Shown: positions 18,588-28,032 of the stretch, piece after piece
Layout: every line of letters begins with the position of its first letter
Numbering within the stretch: the first letter of the stretch is position 1
Origin: Gemmatimonadaceae bacterium
GTDB taxonomy: Bacteria > Gemmatimonadota > Gemmatimonadetes > Gemmatimonadales > Gemmatimonadaceae
Length of the DNA: 64,000 nt
Direction of reading: 5' to 3'
Assembly: GCA_019186945.1 (NCBI GenBank)
Contig: JABAQJ010000002.1
Location: 1 to 64,000 of the forward strand
Made by a program: the position numbers and the translations under genes
The notes under the pieces: model-generated
Database searches by the model: none
Seen by the model: only the letters and a program-made list of their open reading frames with translations
What the model was told of the DNA's origin: nothing

Positions 18588-20135
18588 CTAACCGGCCGCT
18601 TGCCCCCAGCCGCCTCCACCGGGTGTCTCCACCGTAACGACATCCCCTGGCTGTAACAGCATGCGACACTTTGCCGGTATCGGAACGCCATTGAGCAGAT
18701 TACGTCCTGGCTGACCTGGGAATCCACCGTACGCGCCGGCCGGCGCGTGGCGTCGGCGTTCCGTCAGCAGAGTTACCGTGCAGGGTTCGAGCACGCGATA
18801 GCGCCGAACGACGCCGTCGCCGCCGCGATGCTTCCCGCCGCCTCCCGACTGGCGACGGATTGCGTACTCGTCGATGCGAAGCGGATACGCGAGTTCCAGC
18901 GATTCGATCGGCGTGTTGCGGGTGTTGCTCATGCCGACGTGCACGGCACTCGGTCCATCGCCGCACATACTCGCGCCCTGTCCGCCGCCTAACGTTTCAT
19001 AGAACGTCCATCCGGCGCCCCCGAACGTGATGTTGTTCATCGTCCCCTGTCCTTGCGCCGGCACTACCACGCCAGCGTCCGCGAATGCGGCGAACAGCGT
19101 GTCCGTGATGCGCTGGGACATCTCGACGTTCCCAGCGGCAACGGCTGACGGCCAGACGGCGTTGATCGCGCAGCCGTGCGGCACGATCAGGTCGATGGCG
19201 CGCGCGATCCCGTCGTTGGTCGGTACATCATCTTCCAGCATGGTGCGGAGCGCGAACACGCACGCCGCCCGGGTCACGGCCAATGGGCAGTTCACGTTGC
19301 CAGCCACCGCCGGCGCAGTTCCTGTGAAATCGATCCGCAGGCAATCGCCGTGCGCGGCGATCGCAACCGCCACGACAATGTCGGACTCGCTGACGCCATC
19401 TCCCTCCAGCTGGTCACGCGCCGAACCCGATGCGCCGTCAAGCCGCCGGATGGTCGCACGAGCCCGACGCTCCGTGTAGTCCAGCAGCGCGTCGCATGCC
19501 TCGACGAGCCTGGCGGCACCGAGGCGGGCACGGAGGGCCCGCCAGCCGTCTCGCCCGGCAGCACAGGCCGCGCGTTGCGCCTCCAGGTCGCCACGGCGCT
19601 CCTCGGGCGTGCGAACGTTCGCCAACACCAGCGCAAGCACGTCCGCTATCCATCCATCAGCTCCCGCCACCCGTATCGGCGGTATGACGATGCCTTCCTG
19701 CATGAGTTCGGTGGCACCCTGCGGCATGCTCCCCGGACTCATGCCGCCGACGTCGGCATGGTGAGCACGTACGGCCGCAAAGCCGATGACCGTGCCATCG
19801 TCAGCTCCAATCGCTTCGACCAGAGTGAGATCCGGCAGATGAGACCCGCCGCGAAACGGATCGTTCAGGAGGTACACGTCGCCGGCACGTGGCTGGCACT
19901 CGCGCACCGCGCGCACGGATTCCGGCATGGCGCCAAGGTGGACGGGAATGTGCGCCGCCTGCGCAATCATCCGTCCGTGCGCGTCGAACAGCGCGCACGA
20001 TGCGTCGCGTCGCTCGCGAATGTTCGGCGACAGCGCACCACGCTCGAGCAGCGTCCCCATCTCTTCCGCCACCATACTGACGGCGTGTCCAACGACGGAG
20101 AGAGCGAGCGGATCGAACTCCCTGGTCTCATTCAT
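18588..20135 (-). CDS. hyuB: Hydantoinase B/5-oxoprolinase family, HyuB-type subunit
   Basis: 515 residues from the ATG at 20135, 2 bases after the HyuA stop; the longer frame runs back into hyuA. Family features: DPLALSVVGHAVSMVAEEMG at the N-terminus, ERRDASCALFDAHGRMIAQA, AHIPVHLGAMPESVRAV, LNDPFRGGSHLPDLTL, HHADVGGMSPGSMP and a C-terminal GGGGKHRGGDGVVR and TPGGGGWG. With HyuA it forms an ATP-dependent amidohydrolase acting on hydantoins, 5-oxoproline or related cyclic amides, sometimes ketone carboxylation. The exact substrate cannot be read from sequence. It contains one GTTAGGC motif as Leu-Gly (18987-18993). Confidence 0.92.
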   Translation of the reverse strand: MNETREFDPLALSVVGHAVSMVAEEMGTLLERGALSPNIRERRDASCALFDAHGRMIAQAAHIPVHLGAMPESVRAVRECQPRAGDVYLLNDPFRGGSHLPDLTLVEAIGADDGTVIGFAAVRAHHADVGGMSPGSMPQGATELMQEGIVIPPIRVAGADGWIADVLALVLANVRTPEERRGDLEAQRAACAAGRDGWRALRARLGAARLVEACDALLDYTERRARATIRRLDGASGSARDQLEGDGVSESDIVVAVAIAAHGDCLRIDFTGTAPAVAGNVNCPLAVTRAACVFALRTMLEDDVPTNDGIARAIDLIVPHGCAINAVWPSAVAAGNVEMSQRITDTLFAAFADAGVVVPAQGQGTMNNITFGGAGWTFYETLGGGQGASMCGDGPSAVHVGMSNTRNTPIESLELAYPLRIDEYAIRRQSGGGGKHRGGDGVVRRYRVLEPCTVTLLTERRRHAPAGAYGGFPGQPGRNLLNGVPIPAKCRMLLQPGDVVTVETPGGGGWGQAAG

Positions 20136-20137
20136 GC

Positions 20138-22066
20138 TCAGCCTTCCTTCTCCACGAGCCACCCGCCAATGGGCAGGGCGCGCGCAGTCCATCCATCGGC
20201 TACCAGAAGTGTCGCGTTGGGGAGGGCGATGGTTGCACGCCCGACGACACGAGCATCGCTGGGGCCACCGTCGTCCGAAGCCGTAAGCGGATCCCAGCCG
20301 ATGCCATGCGTCCGGGCGAGGGCGACGGGGAGTGCGTCGTCAGACACGGTAGCGCGGACACTCACGACCACCGGATCCACGGAGAGGACGAAGCCGTACC
20401 GGCCGAAGTGTCGGTGACGAAATTGGCGGACGAGGCCGTCGATACCTTCCGCCGGATCGAACGGTATCTCCATTTCGTGGCCTTGGCCCTGGAAGCGCAT
20501 GCGGGCCACGGCGGCAAGGTGCCGACCCGGCGCCAAGTCGCACGTTGCAGCCAGCTCGGCAACCGTCCGGCGGAGTCGCTCGTCAGAAATCGCCGTGGAA
20601 GCGCGCATCATGCTTCGTGTTGCCGAACGACGAGCCGGCGCTACGGCAAGGCCAAGTGCGCTGAGGACTCCGGCATGGGGAGGAATGAGGATGCGTCGCA
20701 TGTCCAGGGCGTCTGCTAATCCACACGCGTGCAGCGGACCAGCTCCTCCGAACGCCACAAGGACACACCGGCGCGGATCGACACCGCGCTCCACGCTGAC
20801 GCGCCGGAGCGCGCGGGCCATGGCGGCATCGGCAGTGGCGATCATTGCCTGCGCCGTGCGTTCGGCCGAAGCTCCGAGAGGGCCAGCGAGTTCCTGTATC
20901 GCCTGACGCGCTCCGTGGACGTCGAGCGAAAGGTTGGCGCTGATGCGACTCGCTGAGATGTTCCCGAGGACTACGTGTGCATCGGTTACGGTAGGCTGCG
21001 TCCCTCCACGGCCGAACGCGACCGGACCCGGTACCGAGCCCGCGCTTCGCGGACCCACGCGGAGCGCGCCACCGTCATCGATCCAGCCAATGCTTCCGCC
21101 TCCCGCGGATACCGTTTCCACCAGCACTCGTGGCAACGCGATCGGGATGCCTGCAACTTCACCGCCGGCCTCGACCAGCGGTTCTCCATGGAGGATCAGA
21201 CCGACGTCGGCGCTGGTTCCCCCGATGTCGATACTGAGCGCGTCGTCGAAGCCCGCCAGTCGCGCCACCAGCGCAGCGCCGGAGACGCCACCGGCCGGCC
21301 CGGAGAGCGCCAACGACGCCGCTGCCTCGGCGGCGCGATCCGCCGGAACGATACCGCCACTCGACGACACGACTCCGGGCGCTGGCATCCCCAAGGCGCG
21401 GAGCCTCCCGGTGAGGCCGCTCAGGTATCGCGCTACGCGTGGGCGCGCGTACGCTTCGCAGCACGTCGTGGCCGTGCGCTCGTACTCACGAATCTCTGGA
21501 AGCACGTCAGACGAACACACGACGTCCACTCCCGGCAGCCTGGCTCGCACGTGAGTCGCCAGCAGCCGCTCGTGATCCGCAAAGGCGAACGCGTGGAGGA
21601 GTGCGATCGCCACGATGTCCGGGCGACGCTCCGCGACCATCTGGGCGACCTCGGCGGCGTGCGCCGCCGTGAGTTCGCGCACGACTCCTTCCGGCGCGAC
21701 ACGCTCGTCGGCAGCAACAACATCAGAGGGCGCGACGAGCGCGGGTGGGTGGTGCATCGAAAGGTCGTACAGCGACGCGCGATCCTGACGACGGAGTTCG
21801 AGCAGGTCAGTCGCGCCACGTGTCGCGCACAGGACCATGCGGGCTCCAGACCGTTCGAGGAGAAGGTTCGTGACTACCGTCGTCCCGTGGACGATACGGT
21901 TCACGCGTTCCGCCGACGGCGCGTGCGCTCGCAGTGCCTGTTCGACGCCTTCGCCCTGATCCGATGGTGTCGAGAGCACCTTGCCGGCGACCGCGTTACC
22001 CTGGACGTCTACCAGTACGATGTCCGTGAACGTACCGCCAACGTCGATCCCTATCGACACGCTCAT
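20138..22066 (-). CDS. hyuA: Hydantoinase/oxoprolinase family, HyuA-type ATP-binding subunit
   Basis: 642 residues from an ATG that overlaps the stop of the DUF4105 gene (ATGA). The N-terminal actin-like nucleotide-binding domain begins GIDVGGTFTDIVLVD; further motifs are RIVHGTTVVTNLLLER, LSGPAGGVSGA, SIDIGGTSADVGLI and VAFGGAGPLHACGLADAL. These are the phosphate-binding motifs shared by HyuA, OplA N-terminal half and acetone carboxylase subunit. It works with HyuB immediately downstream. Length is typical for stand-alone HyuA (about 640-690). Confidence 0.93.
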   Translation of the reverse strand: MSVSIGIDVGGTFTDIVLVDVQGNAVAGKVLSTPSDQGEGVEQALRAHAPSAERVNRIVHGTTVVTNLLLERSGARMVLCATRGATDLLELRRQDRASLYDLSMHHPPALVAPSDVVAADERVAPEGVVRELTAAHAAEVAQMVAERRPDIVAIALLHAFAFADHERLLATHVRARLPGVDVVCSSDVLPEIREYERTATTCCEAYARPRVARYLSGLTGRLRALGMPAPGVVSSSGGIVPADRAAEAAASLALSGPAGGVSGAALVARLAGFDDALSIDIGGTSADVGLILHGEPLVEAGGEVAGIPIALPRVLVETVSAGGGSIGWIDDGGALRVGPRSAGSVPGPVAFGRGGTQPTVTDAHVVLGNISASRISANLSLDVHGARQAIQELAGPLGASAERTAQAMIATADAAMARALRRVSVERGVDPRRCVLVAFGGAGPLHACGLADALDMRRILIPPHAGVLSALGLAVAPARRSATRSMMRASTAISDERLRRTVAELAATCDLAPGRHLAAVARMRFQGQGHEMEIPFDPAEGIDGLVRQFRHRHFGRYGFVLSVDPVVVSVRATVSDDALPVALARTHGIGWDPLTASDDGGPSDARVVGRATIALPNATLLVADGWTARALPIGGWLVEKEG

Positions 22067-23358
22067 GGCGTGGGCGCCTTCCCACCGGGAAAAACACGGG
22101 AAAGCGCAAACGCCACCGCAAGGTTGAGCGGAGCCGCAAGGGCTACCGGCGCACCGAAGCCCTGCCTGAGCGCCGGGAAGGCCAACGCCAGGAAACCCAG
22201 GATGCTCAGTGCTGCACCGACAGTAGCGCCGATGCGCGCGATCGAAGCCGCACTACTCGTGCGACTCCGGCGCCAGTGAACGGCCGCTACCGGAGTCGCG
22301 ATGGCCACCGCCAGCCACAACGGCTGGTAGTGCAGCAGGTTCATGTTGCGATACGCTGCCTGGTGCTCGGTCGCTGCCCAGAGCAGCGACAGGAGAACTC
22401 CCAGCAGACCGACCACCGAACTCCACACAACGCACCAGCCAACCGTTAGCACGCGCGCCCAGTACAACCCGCGACCAGCGCGGGTGCACAGAAGTACGAG
22501 GATGAGTCCAAGGCCGGCGCTGACCACGAACAACAGTGGGGCCCGGTTGGCAGGCCTGGCCGCCTCCGGCGCCCGTGTCGAGGAAAAGAGGACACGCTCG
22601 CTGCGGACCAGCGGTAGCTGCTCGCCCGTGCTCCAGGCTACTCGCACGTCGCGGATGCGCCGCTCGAGCGACATGGGGATGAACGTCTCCTGCCACGCAG
22701 TAAGCGGCCGGTCGGTTGGAAGTCCCAAACCGATGTCGATTCCGGTCGAGACAAGAAAATCGTCCTGCGTCAGCCGCAACGCATGATCGCGGTAGCTCAT
22801 GGCGGTCCGGACAGACCCCAGCTGTTCCTGCAGCGCTCCGCCAGTGGCGCGGTCGATCGCGTCGCGCGCGCGCGTGGAGCAATTGTCCCGGAAGTAGTCG
22901 TAACGATAGAACCTGTTCTCCTCGCGAGCGTTCCAGACGAGGAAATCCCTCAGAGCAAGGCGCGCTGAGGGCTCGATGTTCAGCTCCTGGATCGTGACCG
23001 AGCGATTCATGCCGATGTACGCGACAACGGTCTGCGCGGCATCGAACGCCGCCATCCAGTACATCATCTCTCCGCGCAGAAATCGCGGGAGGAAGCCTGG
23101 CTGGTCGAACGAGAACATCCCCCAGTTGTAGACGACATCCGTACCCGTGCGTTCGTCGCGCACCCCGACGGCGTTGTGCCCGAACTTCTCCCAAACGAGG
23201 TCACCCTGCCCCATCGTCATCAGGTAGATCGTCAGTTCCGATCCGGGACTTGGCGGCGGCTTGGGGATGCCACGCGACGCGGCGGGCTGTGCCGCCAGCA
23301 CTGCGGTGGCGAAGGCGCTGGCGAGCATGCACCGGCGCGCACACGCAACGACCGCCAT
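22063..23358 (-). CDS. DUF4105 (Lnb-like) membrane protein
   Basis: 431 residues from the ATG at 23358; the frame extends further but overlaps the oxidoreductase gene. A signal-like N-terminus (CMLASAFATAVLAAQPAAS) is followed by a DUF4105 domain (about 35-225) with MTMGQGDLVWEKFGHNAVGV, VYNWGMFSF, MYWMAAFDAAQTV and RYDYFRDNCSTRARDA; the conserved Cys in DNCSTR resembles papain-like/NlpC folds, and the FGHNA histidine could pair with it. Four to five transmembrane helices fill the C-terminal half (from LLFVVSAGLGLILVLL). The family is implicated in lipid or envelope chemistry but is uncharacterised. It overlaps hyuA. Confidence 0.8.
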   Translation of the reverse strand: MAVVACARRCMLASAFATAVLAAQPAASRGIPKPPPSPGSELTIYLMTMGQGDLVWEKFGHNAVGVRDERTGTDVVYNWGMFSFDQPGFLPRFLRGEMMYWMAAFDAAQTVVAYIGMNRSVTIQELNIEPSARLALRDFLVWNAREENRFYRYDYFRDNCSTRARDAIDRATGGALQEQLGSVRTAMSYRDHALRLTQDDFLVSTGIDIGLGLPTDRPLTAWQETFIPMSLERRIRDVRVAWSTGEQLPLVRSERVLFSSTRAPEAARPANRAPLLFVVSAGLGLILVLLCTRAGRGLYWARVLTVGWCVVWSSVVGLLGVLLSLLWAATEHQAAYRNMNLLHYQPLWLAVAIATPVAAVHWRRSRTSSAASIARIGATVGAALSILGFLALAFPALRQGFGAPVALAAPLNLAVAFALSRVFPGGKAPTP

Positions 23359-23366
23359 CCACAGCG

Positions 23367-24371
23367 TCACAGGCGAACTTCTCGCCCTTCGTCCGCCGAA
23401 CGATATGCCGCCTCGAGAACCCGCAGCAGAACGACCTGGTCGGTTGGTGCCTCGTACTCGATCTCGGCTCGTACGACAGATGTGAAATGAGCGAGTTCGG
23501 CGCGATATGACTGGAGGAACGCGCTCTCTCGCGCCGCTGCGCCGCTCGGCGACACATCGATTGGCGTCGAGTTGATTTCCTTCACCACACGCAGCGGGGC
23601 AAGACGCGCACTCCCTCTCGCGCAGAGCGCTTCGAACCACCAGCGCTCCTCGACGCCCGTGTAGTCAAGCGACACGTCGAAAACGAAAGCGGCTCCGTCG
23701 TTGCATTCGAGCGCGACTACGGCGCTGTCTTCCACGGTATTGGCCCCACGGCGTCTGTCCATGTGCGCCCAGATCCTCGTGGGTGGAGGAAAGTCCGCGA
23801 GCCACAAGGCCAGGTCGATCAGCGGGAGGCCGTGCTCCAGCAGTGCGCCGCCTCCGGACTCCTGGCGTCGTGTGCGCCACCCCTCGGCGCGTCCGCGCGG
23901 CCGATAGGCGCCGGCACGGATGCCCGCGAGTCGCCCCAATTCTCCGCCTCGCATGAAGCGGTCAAGACCCTGCACGTCGCTGCGAAACCGGTGGTTGTTC
24001 CCGACCAGCACCTTCCGGCCGCCACGGGTGGCGGCGGCCAGAATGCGCTCAACGCCTTTTGCCGACAGCGACAGGGGACGTTCGCAGAGCACATCGACGC
24101 CAGCCGCTAGTGAAGCCAGAACGTGCGGTTCGTGGAGGTGATTTGGCGTTGCAATGACGATCGCATCCAGACCTTCCACGCCGAGCGCGTCATCGATCTC
24201 CGTGAACGTGTACGGGACGCCAAATCGTTCGGCGATGGCGCGGGCCTTCGGTCGGTCGGCGTCGACCAGCGCCACGATCTGCACCCCCTTTGTCCTGGAC
24301 AGGACAGGAATGTGCACGAGTTGCGAAATCGCACCGACACCCACGACCGCGACCTGAAGATTCGGCTTCAT
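23367..24371 (-). CDS. Gfo/Idh/MocA-family oxidoreductase
   Basis: 334 residues from ATG 24371 (MKPNLQVAVVG); the longer frame overlaps the SpoIID-like gene. The Rossmann motif VGVGAISQLVHIPVL starts near residue 10, followed by VDADRPKARAIAERFG, the conserved IVIATPNHLHEPHV and CERPLSLSAKGVERI, in which Arg replaces the usual Lys of EKP (CEKP to CERP). VGNNHRFRSDVQ and a C-terminal GGGALLEHGLPLIDLALWL complete the fold. It should use NAD(P)H on a sugar- or inositol-like substrate. The Lys-to-Arg change at the catalytic/cofactor position is unusual and may alter activity. Confidence 0.87.
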   Translation of the reverse strand: MKPNLQVAVVGVGAISQLVHIPVLSRTKGVQIVALVDADRPKARAIAERFGVPYTFTEIDDALGVEGLDAIVIATPNHLHEPHVLASLAAGVDVLCERPLSLSAKGVERILAAATRGGRKVLVGNNHRFRSDVQGLDRFMRGGELGRLAGIRAGAYRPRGRAEGWRTRRQESGGGALLEHGLPLIDLALWLADFPPPTRIWAHMDRRRGANTVEDSAVVALECNDGAAFVFDVSLDYTGVEERWWFEALCARGSARLAPLRVVKEINSTPIDVSPSGAAARESAFLQSYRAELAHFTSVVRAEIEYEAPTDQVVLLRVLEAAYRSADEGREVRL

Positions 24372-24417
24372 CGGCACGCCCCGACGAGGAAAGGGATGAC
24401 CGGCTTCGGGATCATCG

Positions 24418-25704
24418 TCAGGTTCCCCGCGCCAGCTCGGCGACCGGGAAATACGCCCGCAGGATGGCCCGGACGTCCTGCCCGGCCCGCGCACGTCCGA
24501 TGGCTCCCCACTGACACATGCCGACCCCGTGACCATTTCCTCGCCCACGAACGGCAAGCTGCGTCAGCTTCCCGTCGCGACTGACGACGGGATCGAGCGA
24601 AAAATACGTGCTGGGCAGGAGATCGCCACCAATCCCGCGCAACACGTGTCTGATGTCGTTACCCGTCAGTCTGAACACGCCACCGTCGCTCGATACGGCC
24701 AGCGCGGCGACACGCCCTTCCGCGGTGCGGGCGACGACCTGAACGTCGAGCACATTGCCTGGGACTGAAGTACTTCCGGTCGCGTACCGTCGGAGATACA
24801 CCTTGGCGAGATCCCGCAGCGCCGCCGCGGTGAACTCCCGGTTCCAGTCGAATCGCGGCGCAATCTCGCAATACGAGCTGGCGGTCCCAGGGATCCGGTC
24901 GCTTGCCGAGCGCAAGTAGGGCACGCCGCCTGACGTCCACACGTCGGATGCTGCGGCCGTGCTTCCGCCGCACATGGCGTGGTACGGAGCACCGATTGCG
25001 TGGCCTGCATACGACATCACCAGATTCCGCGTGGCCGCAATGGCCGCATCGCCCTGCACGGTCTCGGCCGCGATGCCACCATAGACCTGATCCAGGTCCA
25101 GACTGGTGAGATCGTACTCTCGGCGTTGGTAGCTGTTCATGCGTTCGAACGCGAACGATCGCGCGACGATCGCCTGGGCCTCAACGGCCGCGCGATCCGA
25201 CGGTGGCCGAGCGCCGATCTCGAGCGACACGACCCCGCGCAGATAGGACTCCACGGCAACGACGTTGACGAGGAGCGTTGCGCTGTCTGTCGCGGCATAC
25301 AGCAGACTCCCCCGATAGCGGTGATCGTTGACGACGACGTTCGGCTCGCTTTGCCGCAGGACGAGCACAAGCGCGCTGTCCACCCATGGCGACGTGCGTC
25401 CTTCGGCGTGCACGGCTCGCAGGCGTCGCCCTCGACGTTCGACGGACCAGCCATCGCGTTTTGCGGGCCGCAGGACGTCGCGGCCCGCGAGATCCGTCAG
25501 GTGCCATTCGCCGTCATGCGTTAGGGCGACGAGTCCGGGCTCGGCTGCGATTGCGACGCGAATGTGGCGTTGCGGTACCTCGACCACGGGAAGCGCCGTC
25601 GAGCCGGCAGCCCGCGCGGCACAGCCGACGCCGAGCGCGATCACTAGCGGCGCCATGACAATCGGCAGATAGCGGCGCGCGAACAGGCGTGCGTCAGCGG
25701 CCAT
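24418..25704 (-). CDS. SpoIID/LytB domain protein, probable lipoprotein
   Basis: 428 residues from ATG 25704, overlapping the end of rimO by 11 bases. A hydrophobic N-terminus (LPIVMAPLVIALGVGC) suggests a lipoprotein signal with Cys near 28. The SpoIID domain (about 150-410) has VVAVESYLRGVVSLEIGARP, AQAIVARSFAFERMN, YHAMCGGSTAAASDVW and the final GRGNGHGVGMCQWGAIGRA. SpoIID in Bacillus is a lytic transglycosylase that cleaves denuded glycan strands; the conserved Glu in VVSLEIG corresponds to the expected catalytic position. In a non-sporulating Gram-negative it would act in septal or envelope peptidoglycan remodelling. Confidence 0.87.
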   Translation of the reverse strand: MAADARLFARRYLPIVMAPLVIALGVGCAARAAGSTALPVVEVPQRHIRVAIAAEPGLVALTHDGEWHLTDLAGRDVLRPAKRDGWSVERRGRRLRAVHAEGRTSPWVDSALVLVLRQSEPNVVVNDHRYRGSLLYAATDSATLLVNVVAVESYLRGVVSLEIGARPPSDRAAVEAQAIVARSFAFERMNSYQRREYDLTSLDLDQVYGGIAAETVQGDAAIAATRNLVMSYAGHAIGAPYHAMCGGSTAAASDVWTSGGVPYLRSASDRIPGTASSYCEIAPRFDWNREFTAAALRDLAKVYLRRYATGSTSVPGNVLDVQVVARTAEGRVAALAVSSDGGVFRLTGNDIRHVLRGIGGDLLPSTYFSLDPVVSRDGKLTQLAVRGRGNGHGVGMCQWGAIGRARAGQDVRAILRAYFPVAELARGT

Positions 25705-27076
25705 AGGTACCGATGGACGACCCGGCGATTGGCAGCGTGCGCAGACGCGGCGGCGCGCGCACTTCGTCGACTCTGGCGACCTCGGTGGCAACGAAATCGA
25801 AATCCTCAACCACGTCATCGAGGCGTACGTCGAGGAAGCTGCCGGCACGCGCCGACGTCCTTACGAACGTGACGCCATCGACGTCCTCGGCCTGGACGGC
25901 GGTACGAGCCACGGCAATGCCGTCCGCGTCCGATGACCGGTCCACGAGCGCGCGCACAGTCGTCCCGATGGCGCGATCGTATCGATCCGCGGTAATCAGT
26001 CGCTGGACTTCCATCACTCGCGCCAGACGGTCACGCTTGACCTCCTCGGGAACATCGTCCGGCAAATCGAACGCGCGTGTGCCCTCTTGCGCAGAGTAAG
26101 TGAAGACGCCCACGCGATCGAGTTGGACATCCTCCAGGAACTCCAGCAACTGCAGCACGTCGTCTTCTGTCTCTCCGGGAAATCCGACGATGACAGTGGT
26201 CCTGATGGTGACATCCGGCAGGATGGAACGGATCGCGCGAATAGTCTGGCGCTGGCGCGCTTGCCGTTCGGGGCGCCGCATCCGCTCCAGAACCCGATCG
26301 CTCGCGTGCTGCATCGGGATGTCCAGATACCGGAGGATCCGGGGTTCGCGTGCCATCAGCTCCAACATTCGCTGGTGGAGCCCAGCGCTGTAGATGTAGA
26401 GGAGTCGGTACCATGGAACGCCGGTCTCCCGTAGCAGCGTTTCGAGCAACTCCGCCAGGCCGCGCCCATCGCGCACATCGCGGCCGTAGTGTGCCAGATC
26501 CTGGGCAACGAGGTTGACTTCACGCGCGCCCTGCGCCTCCAGCAGCTGGGCCTCCCTCACCAGGTCATCGATCGAGAAGGACCGATGCCTGCCTCGCATG
26601 AGCGGGATCGCGCAGAACGCGCAACCGTGGTCGCACCCTTCGCTGATCTTCAGATAGCGCAAGTGGGGCATGTCGCCGGCGTGCACACGCACACCCGGAT
26701 GAGCCAGCATTGGCGTCGCGTCCAGTAGTCCCCACTCGCGCAGCATCGGGATCAGGCGGTCGCCCTCGGACGCCCCCAGGAAGTGGTCGACCTCGGGCAA
26801 GGCATCGCGCAGCTCGTCCCTGTGTCGTTCCACCATGCAACCGAGCGCTACCACGGCCTGGCATTGCCCGGCATCCTTGTGACGACTCGCCTCCAGCAGC
26901 GTGTCGATCGATTCCTTCTTGGCTTCGTCGATGAATCCGCAGGTATTCACGAGAATGACGTTTGCGTCGTCGGCATCGCGAGTGAAGGTTGCGCCGTACG
27001 ATTCGAGCTGGGCGATGTACCGCTCGCTGTCGACAGTGTTCTTGTCGCAGCCTAACGTCACCATCGCGAATCGCAT
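25694..27076 (-). CDS. rimO: Ribosomal protein S12 (uS12) methylthiotransferase RimO
   Basis: 460 residues from an ATG. Radical-SAM methylthiotransferase adding a methylthio group to the Asp of S12. The N-terminal MTTase domain has LGCDKNTVDSE (Cys10), VNTCGFIDEAK and ALGCMVER, the three cysteines of the auxiliary Fe-S cluster. The radical SAM motif CDHGCAFCAIP (CxxxCxxC) is near 150. VGFPGETEDD and a C-terminal TRAM domain (about 385-445) follow. The N-terminal MVTLGCDKN, RYLDIPMQHASDRVL and CGFIDEAKKES separate it from MiaB. Its Leu9-Gly10 pair is coded by the GTTAGGC motif (27050-27056). Confidence 0.95.
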   Translation of the reverse strand: MRFAMVTLGCDKNTVDSERYIAQLESYGATFTRDADDANVILVNTCGFIDEAKKESIDTLLEASRHKDAGQCQAVVALGCMVERHRDELRDALPEVDHFLGASEGDRLIPMLREWGLLDATPMLAHPGVRVHAGDMPHLRYLKISEGCDHGCAFCAIPLMRGRHRSFSIDDLVREAQLLEAQGAREVNLVAQDLAHYGRDVRDGRGLAELLETLLRETGVPWYRLLYIYSAGLHQRMLELMAREPRILRYLDIPMQHASDRVLERMRRPERQARQRQTIRAIRSILPDVTIRTTVIVGFPGETEDDVLQLLEFLEDVQLDRVGVFTYSAQEGTRAFDLPDDVPEEVKRDRLARVMEVQRLITADRYDRAIGTTVRALVDRSSDADGIAVARTAVQAEDVDGVTFVRTSARAGSFLDVRLDDVVEDFDFVATEVARVDEVRAPPRLRTLPIAGSSIGTYGR

Positions 27077-27081
27077 CTCGT

Positions 27082-28032
27082 TCAGTAGCCCCGCGCGCGG
27101 TCGACGAAGCCGATCGGGGTCGTACCCCGCTCTATGCTGGAAAGCGTGTCGAGGAAGCTGCCGGCTGCTCCGGCGACCGTCGTAAGGCCGGCCACGTGCG
27201 GGCTCAGTATGACGTCACGTCGGTCCCACAGCGGCGAACTCTCCGGGAGCGGTTCGGTTGCGAAGACATCGAGCGCCACACCGCGCAGCCACCCGGTATC
27301 GAGCGCGTGCGGCAGAATGGACTCGTCCACCACCAGCCCGCGCCCAACGTTGATCAGGATCGCCGAACGGCAGCGTGACAGGATTTCGCGTCCGACGAGA
27401 TGGTGCGTCGATGGCGTCAGCGGCACCGTGACCACGATGATCTGAGCGCTCTCCACAGCCTCCGCGAGCGCTTCGACCGAATCCACCCGCTCGAATCCTG
27501 GGCGTGCAGCCCCGGAGCGGGATGCACCAGCGACGGTGCAGCCAAGCGCTGCGAAACGCTGCGCTACTGCGGTTCCGATCTCCCCGGTGCCAATGACCAG
27601 AACACGGCTCCCGGCGAGCGTGCCGACCTGCTGCTGCTTCCAGATGCGCTCCCGCTGCTGCTGATCGAACTGACGAAGGCACTGCGTAAAGGCGAGAGCA
27701 CGACACACGACGTACTCGGCGATCTGGGGACCGAAAGGTTCTGACGTACGCGTCAGGAGGATTTCGTCCGGCAGCCCGTCGCCGACCAGGTAGGCATCGA
27801 CGCCAGCTCCGGTGCAGTGCACCCAGCGAATGTTCCCCCACGTTTCCGTGGGCGGTCGCTTGAAGCCAAGGTACGCCTCGCCCCAGAGGAGGTCATCAGC
27901 GGTGACGTCGGTGTGCGCGGCACCGCGCAGCTCGAGGTCTGGGCGGCGCTCGCTGATGTAGCTGCGCAATTCCTCGTGGGCGCGCGCGCCAATTACGATC
28001 CGGTGCGGTGCAGGCGAAAGTACGACGGGCAT
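27082..28032 (-). CDS. D-2-hydroxyacid dehydrogenase (NAD-dependent)
   Basis: 316 residues from an ATG. The nucleotide-binding motif VIGTGEIGTAVAQRF lies near 145; the catalytic Arg is in NVGRGLVVDESIL, the Glu in the following helix (FATEPLPESSPLW), and the His in LSPHVAG. The substrate-binding N-terminal half includes the helix TEYVVCRAL-like segment IAEYVVCRALAFTQ. It reduces 2-keto acids or oxidises D-2-hydroxy acids; the specific substrate cannot be assigned. The end lies 5 bases before rimO, so the two are probably cotranscribed. Confidence 0.9.
   Translation of the reverse strand: MPVVLSPAPHRIVIGARAHEELRSYISERRPDLELRGAAHTDVTADDLLWGEAYLGFKRPPTETWGNIRWVHCTGAGVDAYLVGDGLPDEILLTRTSEPFGPQIAEYVVCRALAFTQCLRQFDQQQRERIWKQQQVGTLAGSRVLVIGTGEIGTAVAQRFAALGCTVAGASRSGAARPGFERVDSVEALAEAVESAQIIVVTVPLTPSTHHLVGREILSRCRSAILINVGRGLVVDESILPHALDTGWLRGVALDVFATEPLPESSPLWDRRDVILSPHVAGLTTVAGAAGSFLDTLSSIERGTTPIGFVDRARGY

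Noticed and set aside
18359-18637. 92-codon plus-strand frame after the MBL gene
   Set aside because: It runs into the hyuB coding region on the opposite strand and has no recognisable features.
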